Origin: Bacteroidota bacterium
Lineage (GTDB): Bacteria; Bacteroidota; Bacteroidia; JAHEXY01
Reading direction: 5' to 3'
Length of the DNA: 64,000 bases
NCBI GenBank assembly: GCA_023251875.1
Contig: JAHEXY010000005.1
Coordinates: 223,213 to 287,212 of the forward strand
A program made the translations under genes and the position numbers. The notes below the pieces were generated by a model. It saw nothing but the letters and a program-made list of their open reading frames with translations, did no database searches and was not told the origin of the DNA. Shown here piece after piece: positions 46,084-55,985 of the stretch. How positions within the stretch are numbered: the stretch's first letter is position 1; each line of letters starts with the position of its first letter.

Positions 46084-46272
46084 TTTAGAGTAAAGAACAG
46101 TTTCTAATTTTTTTTTTTGACTTCCTCTTCATTAATCTCTTGCTTGAAGAGAGAGATAAATTTTAATTCTTGGAACTGCCCTAAAGCGATTTACTCATCA
46201 TAGATAAGTATTAAAGAAAGAAATTTGTGCTTATTAATGTAATTCGTGTCTTATTTTAAATGAGCAATAGAG

Positions 46273-47247
46273 TTATAACTTCAAATTCTTAATTTCTTTT
46301 CCAATCCCCACAAAAGAGTGATAGTTTAATGGAAATTCAAGAAATACATGTAGCACGCTTAATAGATATAAACATCTTAATCCAAAACCATAATCATAAA
46401 AATAAAGCCCAACAGATGCAGCCCACAATACAATTACAACCATAAGCTGTATAAAAGGAACATTATGCCATTTAATTACTGATGTTTTTGAAAACCAATT
46501 TAAATAGTGATATGTATAGGCAAATGCAATAAATCGCATAACGATATATCCATTATCAGAATGAAAAATAGAGATAATGGAAGCCTTATCATAAAGATCT
46601 CCCAATTTATCTAAATGTAAAATATTGATGAGTTCATAGTTTAACATCATCATGTCGGCATATTTTTTTTTGATATCGAGACTTAAATTATATACAGAGA
46701 GTTTAGGTACGTAAATGAAAAAACAGGCTGTACAAAGAATAAAAACTATTAATGATAAAATACCTGTTGCGCTTTTATTTTTTAAGGCTCCTAATAAAAT
46801 AAATGCTCCCGTAAATAAATACACATGAACCAATGTGGGAAGAAAAACACTCACAAATATTTTATAAAAATCAACTTTATAGGATAGTAAACAACCCAAT
46901 GTGATTATTGCTATGGCAATGTATCTGTTTTGTTTTTCTTTAATAAATGCCAAGGCGATAGCACTAATCAATGCAATGAGTATTAATGCAGGAGCAATAT
47001 CAATAAGTGAAGTAGCAAAAAAACTAATAAATGTAATAAGCACTGCTAATATGGAAAGATACATGAAGTCGTATTTTCCGTACGAAAAATAATTGCGTTT
47101 ATGCAACCATGAAATTTCAGTAAGATAATGCAGAGGACCTAAAACGGCATACGAAAATAAAAACAACTCAAATGGTAAAACATAGGCTGCCATGCATGAA
47201 ATGAGCATGAGGCCTATGTTTAAAAGGTCGATGTTTTTAGTATTCAT
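46273..47247 (-). CDS. Polytopic membrane protein of unknown function
   Basis: 324 residues with about nine hydrophobic segments and few charges, inner membrane. Histidines lie close to membrane segments and look family-defining: GPLHYLTEISWLHKRNYF near residue 37, LPTLVHVYLF near 136, YTYHYLNWFSKT near 245, SVLHVFLEFPLNYHSF near 295. Such His placement could bind a metal or haem, an inference. No family name can be given with certainty. The gene lacks a visible promoter but has a 12-bp-arm hairpin abutting the start codon (47247-47279). Confidence 0.7.
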   Translation of the reverse strand: MNTKNIDLLNIGLMLISCMAAYVLPFELFLFSYAVLGPLHYLTEISWLHKRNYFSYGKYDFMYLSILAVLITFISFFATSLIDIAPALILIALISAIALAFIKEKQNRYIAIAIITLGCLLSYKVDFYKIFVSVFLPTLVHVYLFTGAFILLGALKNKSATGILSLIVFILCTACFFIYVPKLSVYNLSLDIKKKYADMMMLNYELINILHLDKLGDLYDKASIISIFHSDNGYIVMRFIAFAYTYHYLNWFSKTSVIKWHNVPFIQLMVVIVLWAASVGLYFYDYGFGLRCLYLLSVLHVFLEFPLNYHSFVGIGKEIKNLKL

Positions 47248-47279
47248 TGGCTTAAATAGGATCTTTATATTTAAGCCAA
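47247..47279. promoter_or_regulatory. Perfect hairpin abutting the membrane-protein start codon
   Basis: TTGGCTTAAATA (47247-47258) and its exact complement (47268-47279) surround a 9-nt loop. On the minus strand the last paired base is the A of the ATG. The structure could control ribosome access or terminate transcription from 47303-49000, though it lacks a T run. Confidence 0.55.
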
Positions 47280-47302
47280 GATAGTAAAACAGCCTTTAAA
47301 TA

Positions 47303-49000
47303 CTATCGTGAAATAATTAATTTTTGATAGGTACTTCCTGATTCAGATTGCATAGCAATAAAATACAAACCGCTTGGTATTTTATTTAGAGAAATAACAT
47401 GTGTGGTTTCTGAATTTGATATTCTAGAATTATATACTTCTCTTCCTTGCATATCTATTAATTGAATAAAACTATTGGGAGAAATCGGCTCTGAAAAATG
47501 AAGTGTTACATCATCTTTTGCAGGATTTGGAGAAATTGTAAAACTCAAATTGGATAAATTCATTTCTTCAATATTGCTGGTTTTTGCAGATGATGCTATT
47601 GTAAGTACATAATCTTCTACTTCTCCTCTTGAAAAAGCCTCACACGAGCTTGGATAAGCACCATATTTCATTGAAACACGCATACGTGTATTGCCTGATT
47701 TTGTATTTGCAGGTATGGTTAAAGAGTATTTATATGGTTTTCCATTACTAATTCCTTTGCAAATTTCTTCTCCCGTATCATCAAAATCTCCATCTTGATT
47801 ATAATCAATCCAGATTGTAAAATATTCCTTTTGCATTTTAGAAATAAATCCTGGTTTTACAGATAGCGAATACAACACTCCGGGGTTAACATTAATTGGA
47901 TTTGAAGTAAAATCACCATAGCCATTATTATTTCCTGAATTATTGATAGATGAACCAAATGACACGCTATTAATAAATTCAGAGCTAGTATTTCCAGTTG
48001 AATTACAATACACAATAGTTGAAGTGGGTATTGAATCTACTGAGCTTTCTACTGATAATGAGTCACAATCTAATGTAAATGGATTTGAAGCATAATCATT
48101 TTTCCACTTCTCAATTACTTCTGGTATAAACAACCATTCCACTTCACCTTTTCCAACATAATTATTTATAGAGTCCATAAGTTCCGGAAGCATAAGATCA
48201 ATAAAATCTGATTTAAAAAGGCTTGCTTCTTCAAAAAACAAACTTGTGCAATAAAATCCATTACTTGGGGCAGTACCATTTTTAATTGCATTTACTGCTT
48301 TTTTAATTATAGCCAAAACCGTAGCAGCACTGGTTGTATCATTCATTTCTATTCTGCAACCGTTCCCGTAAGAAATAAGATGATTGTTTGCATTATGACT
48401 AAAAAAATCTGTCATTGAATTGGGTTTCCAAACTCCGTATAACTCCGGATCATCTAAATGCTGTAAAGTACCTGCCCCCCAAATAATTTCGGGAGCCCAT
48501 ACATATTGAGGATAATATTTTCCCGCAACAGGATTTTGATAAGATTGCCAGTCAGTGCCTCCTGCCATTACATGATCATATACCAAACCTCCCATTACAA
48601 CACCCGGGTCTAATCCTAGCGTAGTCATCATATAGGCGAGATCAGGGTAATTGTATTTGCTTTCATGGCTATGCAGTTCACATTGTACGTTATTGGGATA
48701 AGTTTGAACAATATATTTTAAAACATTTAATCCTCCGGTATTACTGGTAATAGAACCTACGTCTTGGGCAGCAACTGCTTGAAGTAATGTATAGTCACTT
48801 TGCATATCCCACTTAACTGCTTTTGTTTGGCAAAGCTGAGCCATCTTCAGCAGTTTATCACGTGTATTTGGGTAGGTACTTGAATTATAAACATAATTAT
48901 CCTCATTATGTGACACAAAATTGAGGTACACTTTGGGGGTAGATTGGGAGAAAAGCTGAGTACAATAAAGTACAAGAACCAATAGGGTAATTTTTTTCAT
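47303..49000 (-). CDS. Secreted protein with polysaccharide-deacetylase-like N-terminal part, GEVED domain and T9SS type A sorting
   Basis: 565 residues: signal peptide (about 1-19, ending LFSQ), a globular domain (about 20-325) containing VKWDMQSDYTLLQ and CELHSHESKYNY, which resemble metal-site Asp/His motifs of the deacetylase/amidohydrolase-like folds but were not confirmed, then a GEVED domain (about 385-470, FTIWIDYNQDGDFDD...AFSRGEVEDYVLTI) and a type A sorting domain (FTISPNPAKDDVTL). The GEVED domain is typical of secreted Bacteroidota proteins and gives no catalytic role. Surface-attached. Confidence 0.82.
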   Translation of the reverse strand: MKKITLLVLVLYCTQLFSQSTPKVYLNFVSHNEDNYVYNSSTYPNTRDKLLKMAQLCQTKAVKWDMQSDYTLLQAVAAQDVGSITSNTGGLNVLKYIVQTYPNNVQCELHSHESKYNYPDLAYMMTTLGLDPGVVMGGLVYDHVMAGGTDWQSYQNPVAGKYYPQYVWAPEIIWGAGTLQHLDDPELYGVWKPNSMTDFFSHNANNHLISYGNGCRIEMNDTTSAATVLAIIKKAVNAIKNGTAPSNGFYCTSLFFEEASLFKSDFIDLMLPELMDSINNYVGKGEVEWLFIPEVIEKWKNDYASNPFTLDCDSLSVESSVDSIPTSTIVYCNSTGNTSSEFINSVSFGSSINNSGNNNGYGDFTSNPINVNPGVLYSLSVKPGFISKMQKEYFTIWIDYNQDGDFDDTGEEICKGISNGKPYKYSLTIPANTKSGNTRMRVSMKYGAYPSSCEAFSRGEVEDYVLTIASSAKTSNIEEMNLSNLSFTISPNPAKDDVTLHFSEPISPNSFIQLIDMQGREVYNSRISNSETTHVISLNKIPSGLYFIAMQSESGSTYQKLIISR

Positions 49001-49157
49001 AAGATATTTTGTTTTAGATATTAAGGGATATTAAAAACAATATATCTGTCCAGAAGAATGAAGACAAACAGATTTTTAGAGGAAATTTACCAGTCTGGCA
49101 TTAAATATAAGCCGGTTTTTAATGGATAGAAAGCAATAATTAATTTATTAGAAACGG

Positions 49158-49742
49158 CTAATGCAAGGCAGCCGTAAAAGTAAGTGTGGAAATAATTTCA
49201 CCTTCTTTTTTATTGAGTTCTTCTAATCTTTTGTACACTAAAGTCTCGTCAAAGTATTGTAATGCAAAGCCCACAAAAATATGGCCATGCTTGGCTTCGG
49301 AAGCCCATAGTAAATGATAAAAGTTTTTAAGTTCAGCATCATCTAAAGCTTCATATACCAGTCTAAATCTTTCTGCTCCTCTACATTCAATTATTGAAGC
49401 CAGTAATAAACGATCCATAAATCTTTCATCGCGACCTGAGCGGCATAAACCAATCAATTGTTTTACATATAAGTCTTCTGAAATTTCATGTTTTAAAGGG
49501 ATGCCTCTTTTTTGCATTATCTTGTATACATCCCTAAAGTGTTCTAGTTCTTCAATAGCAGTATCAATTAAATCGGGAATAATGGCTAAGCGGTCGGGAT
49601 ATTTTGCAGCAAGGCTCATGGCCATTGCAGATGCCTTGCGTTCACAATTGGCATGATCTTGTAAAAAAGAATTGAAATCATTCATTACTGCTTTTATCCA
49701 TAATGGGTTTGATGCTTGTACAAGATCTAGGCTTAGTTTCAT
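49158..49742 (-). CDS. miaE: tRNA-(ms2io6A)-hydroxylase
   Basis: 194 residues, helical ferritin-like di-iron protein. Iron ligands are seen in HANCERKASAMAM, DTAIEELEHFRDVYKIM (ExxH pattern), SIIECRGAERF and WASEAKHGHIFVGFAL (ExxH pattern). Hydroxylates the isopentenyl group of the modified adenosine at tRNA position 37. Full length for the family. A -7-like box (TACTTTTG, 49770-49777, minus) lies upstream; the 1612-residue PKD gene is divergent. Confidence 0.93.
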   Translation of the reverse strand: MKLSLDLVQASNPLWIKAVMNDFNSFLQDHANCERKASAMAMSLAAKYPDRLAIIPDLIDTAIEELEHFRDVYKIMQKRGIPLKHEISEDLYVKQLIGLCRSGRDERFMDRLLLASIIECRGAERFRLVYEALDDAELKNFYHLLWASEAKHGHIFVGFALQYFDETLVYKRLEELNKKEGEIISTLTFTAALH

Positions 49743-49876
49743 TGAATGAATGGTTTGTATTTATTTCAACAAAAGTACAATTTATGCTACAAGTTTTTTG
49801 AATATGATGTTATGGATTTGTAAAATATTTATACATTGTAATTTACCCCTAGTACCCCATCAATTAAAAATGGCGA

Positions 49877-52800
49877 ATGAGAAAACGAATACTTTTTTTG
49901 TTTTTATTATTTCCTGTTTTATTATTTGCCCAACTCTCGGCTGATTTTACTTCAAATGCTACAACAGGCTGTGATTATTTAACGGTTAATTTTTCTGATC
50001 TTTCAACAGGGGCAATTAAATCTTGGAAATGGACCTTTGGTAATGGCAATACTTCTACCCTGCAAAATCCAACAGTAGTTTATAGTAGTCCGGGAAAATA
50101 CACTGTTGTATTAACCATAACTGATAGCACAAACAATACATCTACCATAACAAAAAAAGATTACATTCAAGTTTATGTGCCGGCTACTGTTAATTTTTCA
50201 TCAGACAAAGCTGGAGGATGCACACCCTTAGATGTTAGTTTTTCTGATTTATCTGTAATAGGTGATACAACCATAGCATCGTGGAAATGGGATTTAGGCG
50301 ATGGGAATTTTAATTACCAACAAAACCCATCTCATACGTATACTACCATTGCCGGTAGCTACCAGGTTTCACTTGAAGTAACGGATAATAATGGATGCAA
50401 ATCAAAAACCATCAAACCATCATTTATTACTGTAACAAATCCCCCCATTTCTTATTTTTATATTGACTCCTCTCAAGTATTAGGTTGTAGTATTCCATAC
50501 ACACTTCCATTTACAAATTCAGAAATTGCATCCGATACCTATTTATGGAATTTTGGAGATGGAAATACCTCTTCTCAACAAAATACTTCTAATACCTATA
50601 CCAATTATGGTACTTATAATATTTCTTTAACTGTAACAAATATTTATGGATGCTCAAGCTCTTATGGTACTAATTATTGGTATGTAACTATAATACCTTT
50701 TAATGCCGATTTTATTTTAGATTCAAGTGTAATTTGTAAAAATACAGGGATAACATTTATACACAATTCTGCTTTAAATGAAGAAGCTTGGAAATGGGAT
50801 TTTGGAGATGGAAATAATATTTACTCCGTTATTGATGATACTTTATGGCTTTCTGCTACAGATTCTATTTCCGATACCTTATACACTTTTCCAATCTATG
50901 GAACATATACGCAACCTTTTTATAATTATGATAGCGCAGGAACTTATTCTGTAACATTATATGCCTATGATACCGTTGCTTTTAATAATAAAAGATGTAT
51001 TGATACTGTTTCAAAAATAGTAACAGTATTGCCATTGCCAAAAATTGATTTTACTATAAGTGATTCCATTGCTTGTATGGTTCCATTTGCTGTTCAATTT
51101 ACTGATAATACTACAAACATTTCTTTACACACATGGGACATAAATTTTAGTATGGATAACATGATTTTTGTGATCGATACTTCAATAACAAATAATGTAT
51201 TGGCATATACATATCTCAATACCGGTATTTATTCCATTTCATTAACCGATATAGATATAAATGGATGTAGAGATACATTACTAAAAGATAGTCTTGTTTA
51301 TATTATCCCACCTGATGCGGAACCTTATAGTAAAGGGTTTTGGAATGACACAACCCATAAAGGTGATCCTAATTATAATTATTGGTTCCCATATAATTAT
51401 TATGAATTTAGTGCTTGTGCCCCGGCAACTATTCCTTTCGAAGACGTTTCATATTCAAATGAACAAATAAACTATTGGCATTGGACTTTTGGAGAACCAT
51501 CAACAGGTTCATTAGATACCTCATTTTTGCAAACACCCTCTCACTTATATGCCGATTCCGGTATTTATACAGGTTCTTTATATATAGAAACTGTGAGTGG
51601 TTGTAAAGACTCCACTAAATTTTATGTTTATTTAGGAATTAAACCTACGGCTTCTTTTTCTTTACCCAGTGATACTATTTGCCACGGATCATCTACAATA
51701 TTTATAGACTCTGTAAGTAGTAATGTAAACCATTGGGAGTGGCATGTTTATTATCAAATAAATTTAGATTCAATATATTCCCATTGGGATACAATTAATA
51801 ATTCAGTAGTTTATACATACGATACTGTTGTTTATGTTGAAAAAAATGATGATTATTTAAATAATCCCTCTTATTCTTGTGTTTTTAAAGATACCGGATA
51901 TTTTGCAGCTAGTTTGCAATCCTATCATTATGGATGTGCATCTGATATTTTTTTATTTGATTCAATGGTTTATATTTTAGAACCCCATCCCTATTTTACA
52001 ATTACCGGGGCAAATAATCATATTTTACCGGATGGAACTGAAGAATATGTTTTTTGTCCTTCAAATCTTCCTCCATACACTATTTCTCTTAAAGATTATT
52101 CAAAAGGAGCGCATCATTGGTATTGGGATTTTGGAGATACCACAGCAGGTTCGGTCAATTATTATGATGGACAATATCCACCACCTTTTACGTACGCAAA
52201 ACGAGGAAATTATACTGTTACTCTTACTTGTGTAAACGATTCAACAGGCTGTTCTGATTTTTTTTCATATCCTATAATATGGTCAGATCTGAGTACTGAA
52301 ATTGCTATTGATTCAACTTTATTATATAAACAATGCGCACCAGCCAATTTACCATTTATAAATGCATCTACTTCTAGTGATGCCATGTGGTGGGAATGGA
52401 ATTTTGGAGATTCTACCCAAGCGGTAATTTATAATACGGGTTCTTCTTCCGATTCTATTTTAACAAATCCCGGTTATAATACTATTGATTCTTATACCTA
52501 TGGCACTTATATCGAACCGGTTCATATTTATAATAAGGTTGGTAACCATACTATAACATTAATGGTATATAATGATAAAGGTTGTAAATCTTCAGATACT
52601 TTTGATTTGATAGAAGTGTATCCTCAACCTAGTATAAATTTTGTAGGAGATAAATTAGGAGGCTGTGTTCCTTTTGATGTTAACTTTACTGACAAGAGTA
52701 TTTCTGATACAAGCCTAAGCAGTTGGAATTGGAATTTTGGTGATAAAAAATCGACAATAAATAACACTTCTATTCTTCAAAATCCAACTCATACTTTTGC

Positions 52801-54715
52801 CGATACAGGCGTTTTTAATATTCGTTTAATCGTGAATGATCAAAACAGTTGTAAAGATACACTCATAGATACTGCTTATATAACAGCAACAACTGCAATT
52901 GCAAATTTCGGTTTCGGAGGATCAAGTAATTGCCATGATAAACCATTAAGTATATATAATTATTCATTAGGAAAAGGGCTTTCATATCAATGGAATTATG
53001 GTGATAATACTCCCATTGATACTTCATCTATCCCTTCTCATTATTATTCTTCAATTACATCGTCTCAAACTGTAACTGTAACATTAATTGTGAATAGTAG
53101 TTACGGTTGTTCCGATACGCTTTCTGCCAAAGAAGATATTCTTAAAACAATTGGCAATTTTAGTATAGACCAAAACATAGGTAATTGCCCTCCTTTTTTT
53201 GCTTCCTTTTTAGATTCATCATCTAATGATATAACTATTTGGGAATATGATTTTGGTGATGGAAATAAGTCAACATTTTATTATACCATTCCGGATACCA
53301 TTTCTCATGTTTATAATAATCCCGGAACTTATGATGTTATGTTAATAGTAACCAATTATATTAGTTGCATCGATACTGTATACCTACCCCAAGCTTTGTT
53401 TATTCAAGGCCCTCAGGGAAGTTTTTCTTATAGTCCTCATGAAGGCTGTCCTCCCATTGATGTTACATTTATTCCATCAAACATTTCAAATGTGGCTCAA
53501 TATTATTGGGTATTTGGAGACGGCTATACTTCAAAAACTGATACTGTTGTGCATACCTATGATCAAGCAGGATATTTTTTTCCAACCTTAATTATTACTG
53601 ATTCCATTATTACATTAATTGGTGATACCGAAACCTGTACTATTACAATAATAGGAGATAGCTCCATTTATGTTCCGGGGCCTCAAGTTGATTTTCAATT
53701 ATCTAAAACGGATACTGCTTGTAAGGGAGAACTCATTAGCTTTATAAATAATACAGACTCAACTGATATAAATGAATGGAGATGGTATTTTGGCGATGGG
53801 GATACTGCTGTTGATTATAATACATGCCATCAATATAACTCCTCCGGTTTTTATGATGTATCATTATATGGGTTTACTTATTTAAGTTCCGATACATGCA
53901 TTTATTATTATACGCAGCCAAATGCAATCAATATTTTTCAGTCGCCTGATATTCTTATTTCTGATCAATACCAAGAAGGTTGTCCCCCTGTTGCTGTTCA
54001 ATTATTCATAGATTCACAAAGCATTGCTTATACTATCGACTCATTGCAATGGAACTTTAATAACCAAACTTCATACGGAGATACGGCACTGTTTTTTGTT
54101 AATAATTCAGATTCATTTCCAACTTCATTAAAGGTTATTTTTACTAATGGTTGTGAAGAAGTTTATACAGATACATTTGGTTTTTTTGTTTATCCTTCGC
54201 CAATTGCCGATTTTTCAATAATTGGAGAACAAAATACTTTAGGGGCGTACAAACAATTTATTCAGTTAAACAATACTTCTCAAAATGCAGTTTCATATTT
54301 ATGGAATTTTGGTGATAGTACTGTAATTGATACCACAATAAATCCCAAACACAATTATGATACAGATGGTAATTTTTCTGTTCAATTAATTGCAGTTAGT
54401 GATTCGGGATGTATAGATACATTGCTAGTTCCCATTAAAATATATTTAGGAGCTGATGTGCCTAATACTTTTAGCCCTAACGGAGATGGAATAAATGATG
54501 CCTTTGTATTGAATTTAAGTGGCGAATATAGCGATAATCTATCTATAGAATTTTTTAATAGATGGGGAAAACGTATTTATAAAAATGACGATTATCAAAA
54601 TAACTGGGATGGAAAAGACAAAAACAATAAGTTGGTTCAGCCTGATACATATTATTATATTCTTAAATATAAAAATAAAAAAGTATGGGCAGGTTGGCTG
54701 AGAATTATTTATTGA
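49877..54715 (+). CDS. Giant multi-PKD surface protein with T9SS type B sorting domain
   Basis: 1612 residues: signal peptide (about 1-20, FLFPVLLFAQ), then about sixteen PKD or PKD-like units through the whole length, seen by W.W.FGDG cores (WKWTFGNGNT, WKWDLGDGNF, YLWNFGDGNT, WKWDFGDGNN, WYWDFGDTTA, WEWNFGDSTQ, WNWNFGDKKS, WEYDFGDGNK, YYWVFGDGYT, WRWYFGDGDT) each ending G.Y.V.L.. strands; several units lack the FGDG core. C-terminus is a gliding-motility-associated domain (VPNTFSPNGDGINDAF...FNRWGKRIY...NWDGKDKNN). Large extracellular fibre-like cargo, probably an adhesin. The glycosyltransferase gene starts one base after its stop. Confidence 0.92.
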   Translation: MRKRILFLFLLFPVLLFAQLSADFTSNATTGCDYLTVNFSDLSTGAIKSWKWTFGNGNTSTLQNPTVVYSSPGKYTVVLTITDSTNNTSTITKKDYIQVYVPATVNFSSDKAGGCTPLDVSFSDLSVIGDTTIASWKWDLGDGNFNYQQNPSHTYTTIAGSYQVSLEVTDNNGCKSKTIKPSFITVTNPPISYFYIDSSQVLGCSIPYTLPFTNSEIASDTYLWNFGDGNTSSQQNTSNTYTNYGTYNISLTVTNIYGCSSSYGTNYWYVTIIPFNADFILDSSVICKNTGITFIHNSALNEEAWKWDFGDGNNIYSVIDDTLWLSATDSISDTLYTFPIYGTYTQPFYNYDSAGTYSVTLYAYDTVAFNNKRCIDTVSKIVTVLPLPKIDFTISDSIACMVPFAVQFTDNTTNISLHTWDINFSMDNMIFVIDTSITNNVLAYTYLNTGIYSISLTDIDINGCRDTLLKDSLVYIIPPDAEPYSKGFWNDTTHKGDPNYNYWFPYNYYEFSACAPATIPFEDVSYSNEQINYWHWTFGEPSTGSLDTSFLQTPSHLYADSGIYTGSLYIETVSGCKDSTKFYVYLGIKPTASFSLPSDTICHGSSTIFIDSVSSNVNHWEWHVYYQINLDSIYSHWDTINNSVVYTYDTVVYVEKNDDYLNNPSYSCVFKDTGYFAASLQSYHYGCASDIFLFDSMVYILEPHPYFTITGANNHILPDGTEEYVFCPSNLPPYTISLKDYSKGAHHWYWDFGDTTAGSVNYYDGQYPPPFTYAKRGNYTVTLTCVNDSTGCSDFFSYPIIWSDLSTEIAIDSTLLYKQCAPANLPFINASTSSDAMWWEWNFGDSTQAVIYNTGSSSDSILTNPGYNTIDSYTYGTYIEPVHIYNKVGNHTITLMVYNDKGCKSSDTFDLIEVYPQPSINFVGDKLGGCVPFDVNFTDKSISDTSLSSWNWNFGDKKSTINNTSILQNPTHTFADTGVFNIRLIVNDQNSCKDTLIDTAYITATTAIANFGFGGSSNCHDKPLSIYNYSLGKGLSYQWNYGDNTPIDTSSIPSHYYSSITSSQTVTVTLIVNSSYGCSDTLSAKEDILKTIGNFSIDQNIGNCPPFFASFLDSSSNDITIWEYDFGDGNKSTFYYTIPDTISHVYNNPGTYDVMLIVTNYISCIDTVYLPQALFIQGPQGSFSYSPHEGCPPIDVTFIPSNISNVAQYYWVFGDGYTSKTDTVVHTYDQAGYFFPTLIITDSIITLIGDTETCTITIIGDSSIYVPGPQVDFQLSKTDTACKGELISFINNTDSTDINEWRWYFGDGDTAVDYNTCHQYNSSGFYDVSLYGFTYLSSDTCIYYYTQPNAINIFQSPDILISDQYQEGCPPVAVQLFIDSQSIAYTIDSLQWNFNNQTSYGDTALFFVNNSDSFPTSLKVIFTNGCEEVYTDTFGFFVYPSPIADFSIIGEQNTLGAYKQFIQLNNTSQNAVSYLWNFGDSTVIDTTINPKHNYDTDGNFSVQLIAVSDSGCIDTLLVPIKIYLGADVPNTFSPNGDGINDAFVLNLSGEYSDNLSIEFFNRWGKRIYKNDDYQNNWDGKDKNNKLVQPDTYYYILKYKNKKVWAGWLRIIY

Positions 54716-54716
54716 A

Positions 54717-55955
54717 ATGAGTAATTTCTATCTTCAAAAATATGCTTATTGCCAAGAGCAAATTAAAGCCAGACCTTGTGAGGGATTAGGAATAATAGTT
54801 GTTATACCATGTTTTAACGAACCTGATTTAATTTCTACTTTAAAAAGTATACATGCATGTGATAAGCCTAAATGTGCTGTTGAAGTTATTGTAGTAATTA
54901 ATGCTCCTGAAAATGCAGATGAAAATGTTAGGCTGCAAAATAGTTCGACCTATGATGAGGCTATAGCGTTTAGCAAAGAGGTAAAATCGAATCATTTTTT
55001 ATTTCATATTCTCAATGTGGAATTGCCAATACGAGATGCAGGCGTGGGCTTGGCACGCAAAGTAGGAATGGACGAAGCAGTAAGCCGATTTGAGAAAATT
55101 AGAAATCATGAGGGTTTAATTGTTTGCTTAGATGCAGATAGTTTAGTTGATAATCATTATTTAACTGAAATTGAAAAGCATTTTGAGATAAATAAGAAAA
55201 GTGTTGCTGCCTCCATTTATTTTGAACATCCTCTTGAAGGAAAATTGGAAAGTAAAGTTTATGAAGGCATTGTTTTGTACGAATTATTTTTGAGGTATTA
55301 TGTAAATGCATTACGATATGCAGGCCATCCCTATGCTTTTGAAACAATAGGATCGAGTATGGTGGTTCGTTCAAATGCTTATCAGGCACAAGGAGGAATG
55401 AACAAACGAAAAGCCGGAGAAGATTTTTATTTTTTGCAAAAAATGATTGCATTAGGAAAGTATACTGAAATAAATGCCACACGAGTTATTCCTTCTCCCC
55501 GAATTTCAAACCGAGTTCCATTTGGTACAGGTAGGGCTATTGGCGATTTTACTAATGGAAAAGAAATTTTATTTTATGATTTCAGGATATTTACAGCACT
55601 TAAAAAATTTATTGAATCTGTTTCAGATTTGTATCGTATTCAAAAAATGGAAACGTATTTAAGTACGCTCCCCGAATGTGTGCTTAATTTTCTTAAGAAA
55701 AATGAATTCGAAAAAGTACTGGAGGAAATTAAAACCAATACCTCAAATCAAGAGAATTTTGAGAAGCGTTTTTTTAATTGGTTCAATGGGTTTTTAGTAC
55801 TCAAATATGTGCATTATGCTACTGAGCATTTTTATAATCGAGTAAGTGCATTAGAAGCCACACATGATTTAATGCTTGTGATAAATAAAAATGAAAAAAT
55901 TAAATCGGAGAAAGAGGCATTATTGTATTGGAGAGATTCTGATAAAAATTCTTAG
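54717..55955 (+). CDS. Family 2 glycosyltransferase
   Basis: 412 residues, GT-A fold. Seen: IIVVIPCFNEPDLISTLKSI, NAPENADE, the DxD-like LIVCLDADSLVDNHYL, GSSMVVRSNAYQAQGGMNKRKAGEDFYFLQK with the catalytic ED pair, and IPSPRISNRVPFGTG. No transmembrane segments. Donor and acceptor unknown. The 1-bp spacing to the PKD gene implies cotranscription, so a role in modifying that protein or surface polysaccharide is plausible, which is inference. Few dedicated homologue names exist; annotate by family. Confidence 0.9.
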   Translation: MSNFYLQKYAYCQEQIKARPCEGLGIIVVIPCFNEPDLISTLKSIHACDKPKCAVEVIVVINAPENADENVRLQNSSTYDEAIAFSKEVKSNHFLFHILNVELPIRDAGVGLARKVGMDEAVSRFEKIRNHEGLIVCLDADSLVDNHYLTEIEKHFEINKKSVAASIYFEHPLEGKLESKVYEGIVLYELFLRYYVNALRYAGHPYAFETIGSSMVVRSNAYQAQGGMNKRKAGEDFYFLQKMIALGKYTEINATRVIPSPRISNRVPFGTGRAIGDFTNGKEILFYDFRIFTALKKFIESVSDLYRIQKMETYLSTLPECVLNFLKKNEFEKVLEEIKTNTSNQENFEKRFFNWFNGFLVLKYVHYATEHFYNRVSALEATHDLMLVINKNEKIKSEKEALLYWRDSDKNS

Positions 55956-55985
55956 GTTTTGCTAAATCCTACTCGTCTTAATTTT

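Noticed and set aside
46273-47247. Carotene dioxygenase (Brp/Blh) identity for the membrane protein
   Set aside because: Helix number and histidines are suggestive only; the characteristic motifs could not be matched and no carotenoid or rhodopsin gene is nearby.
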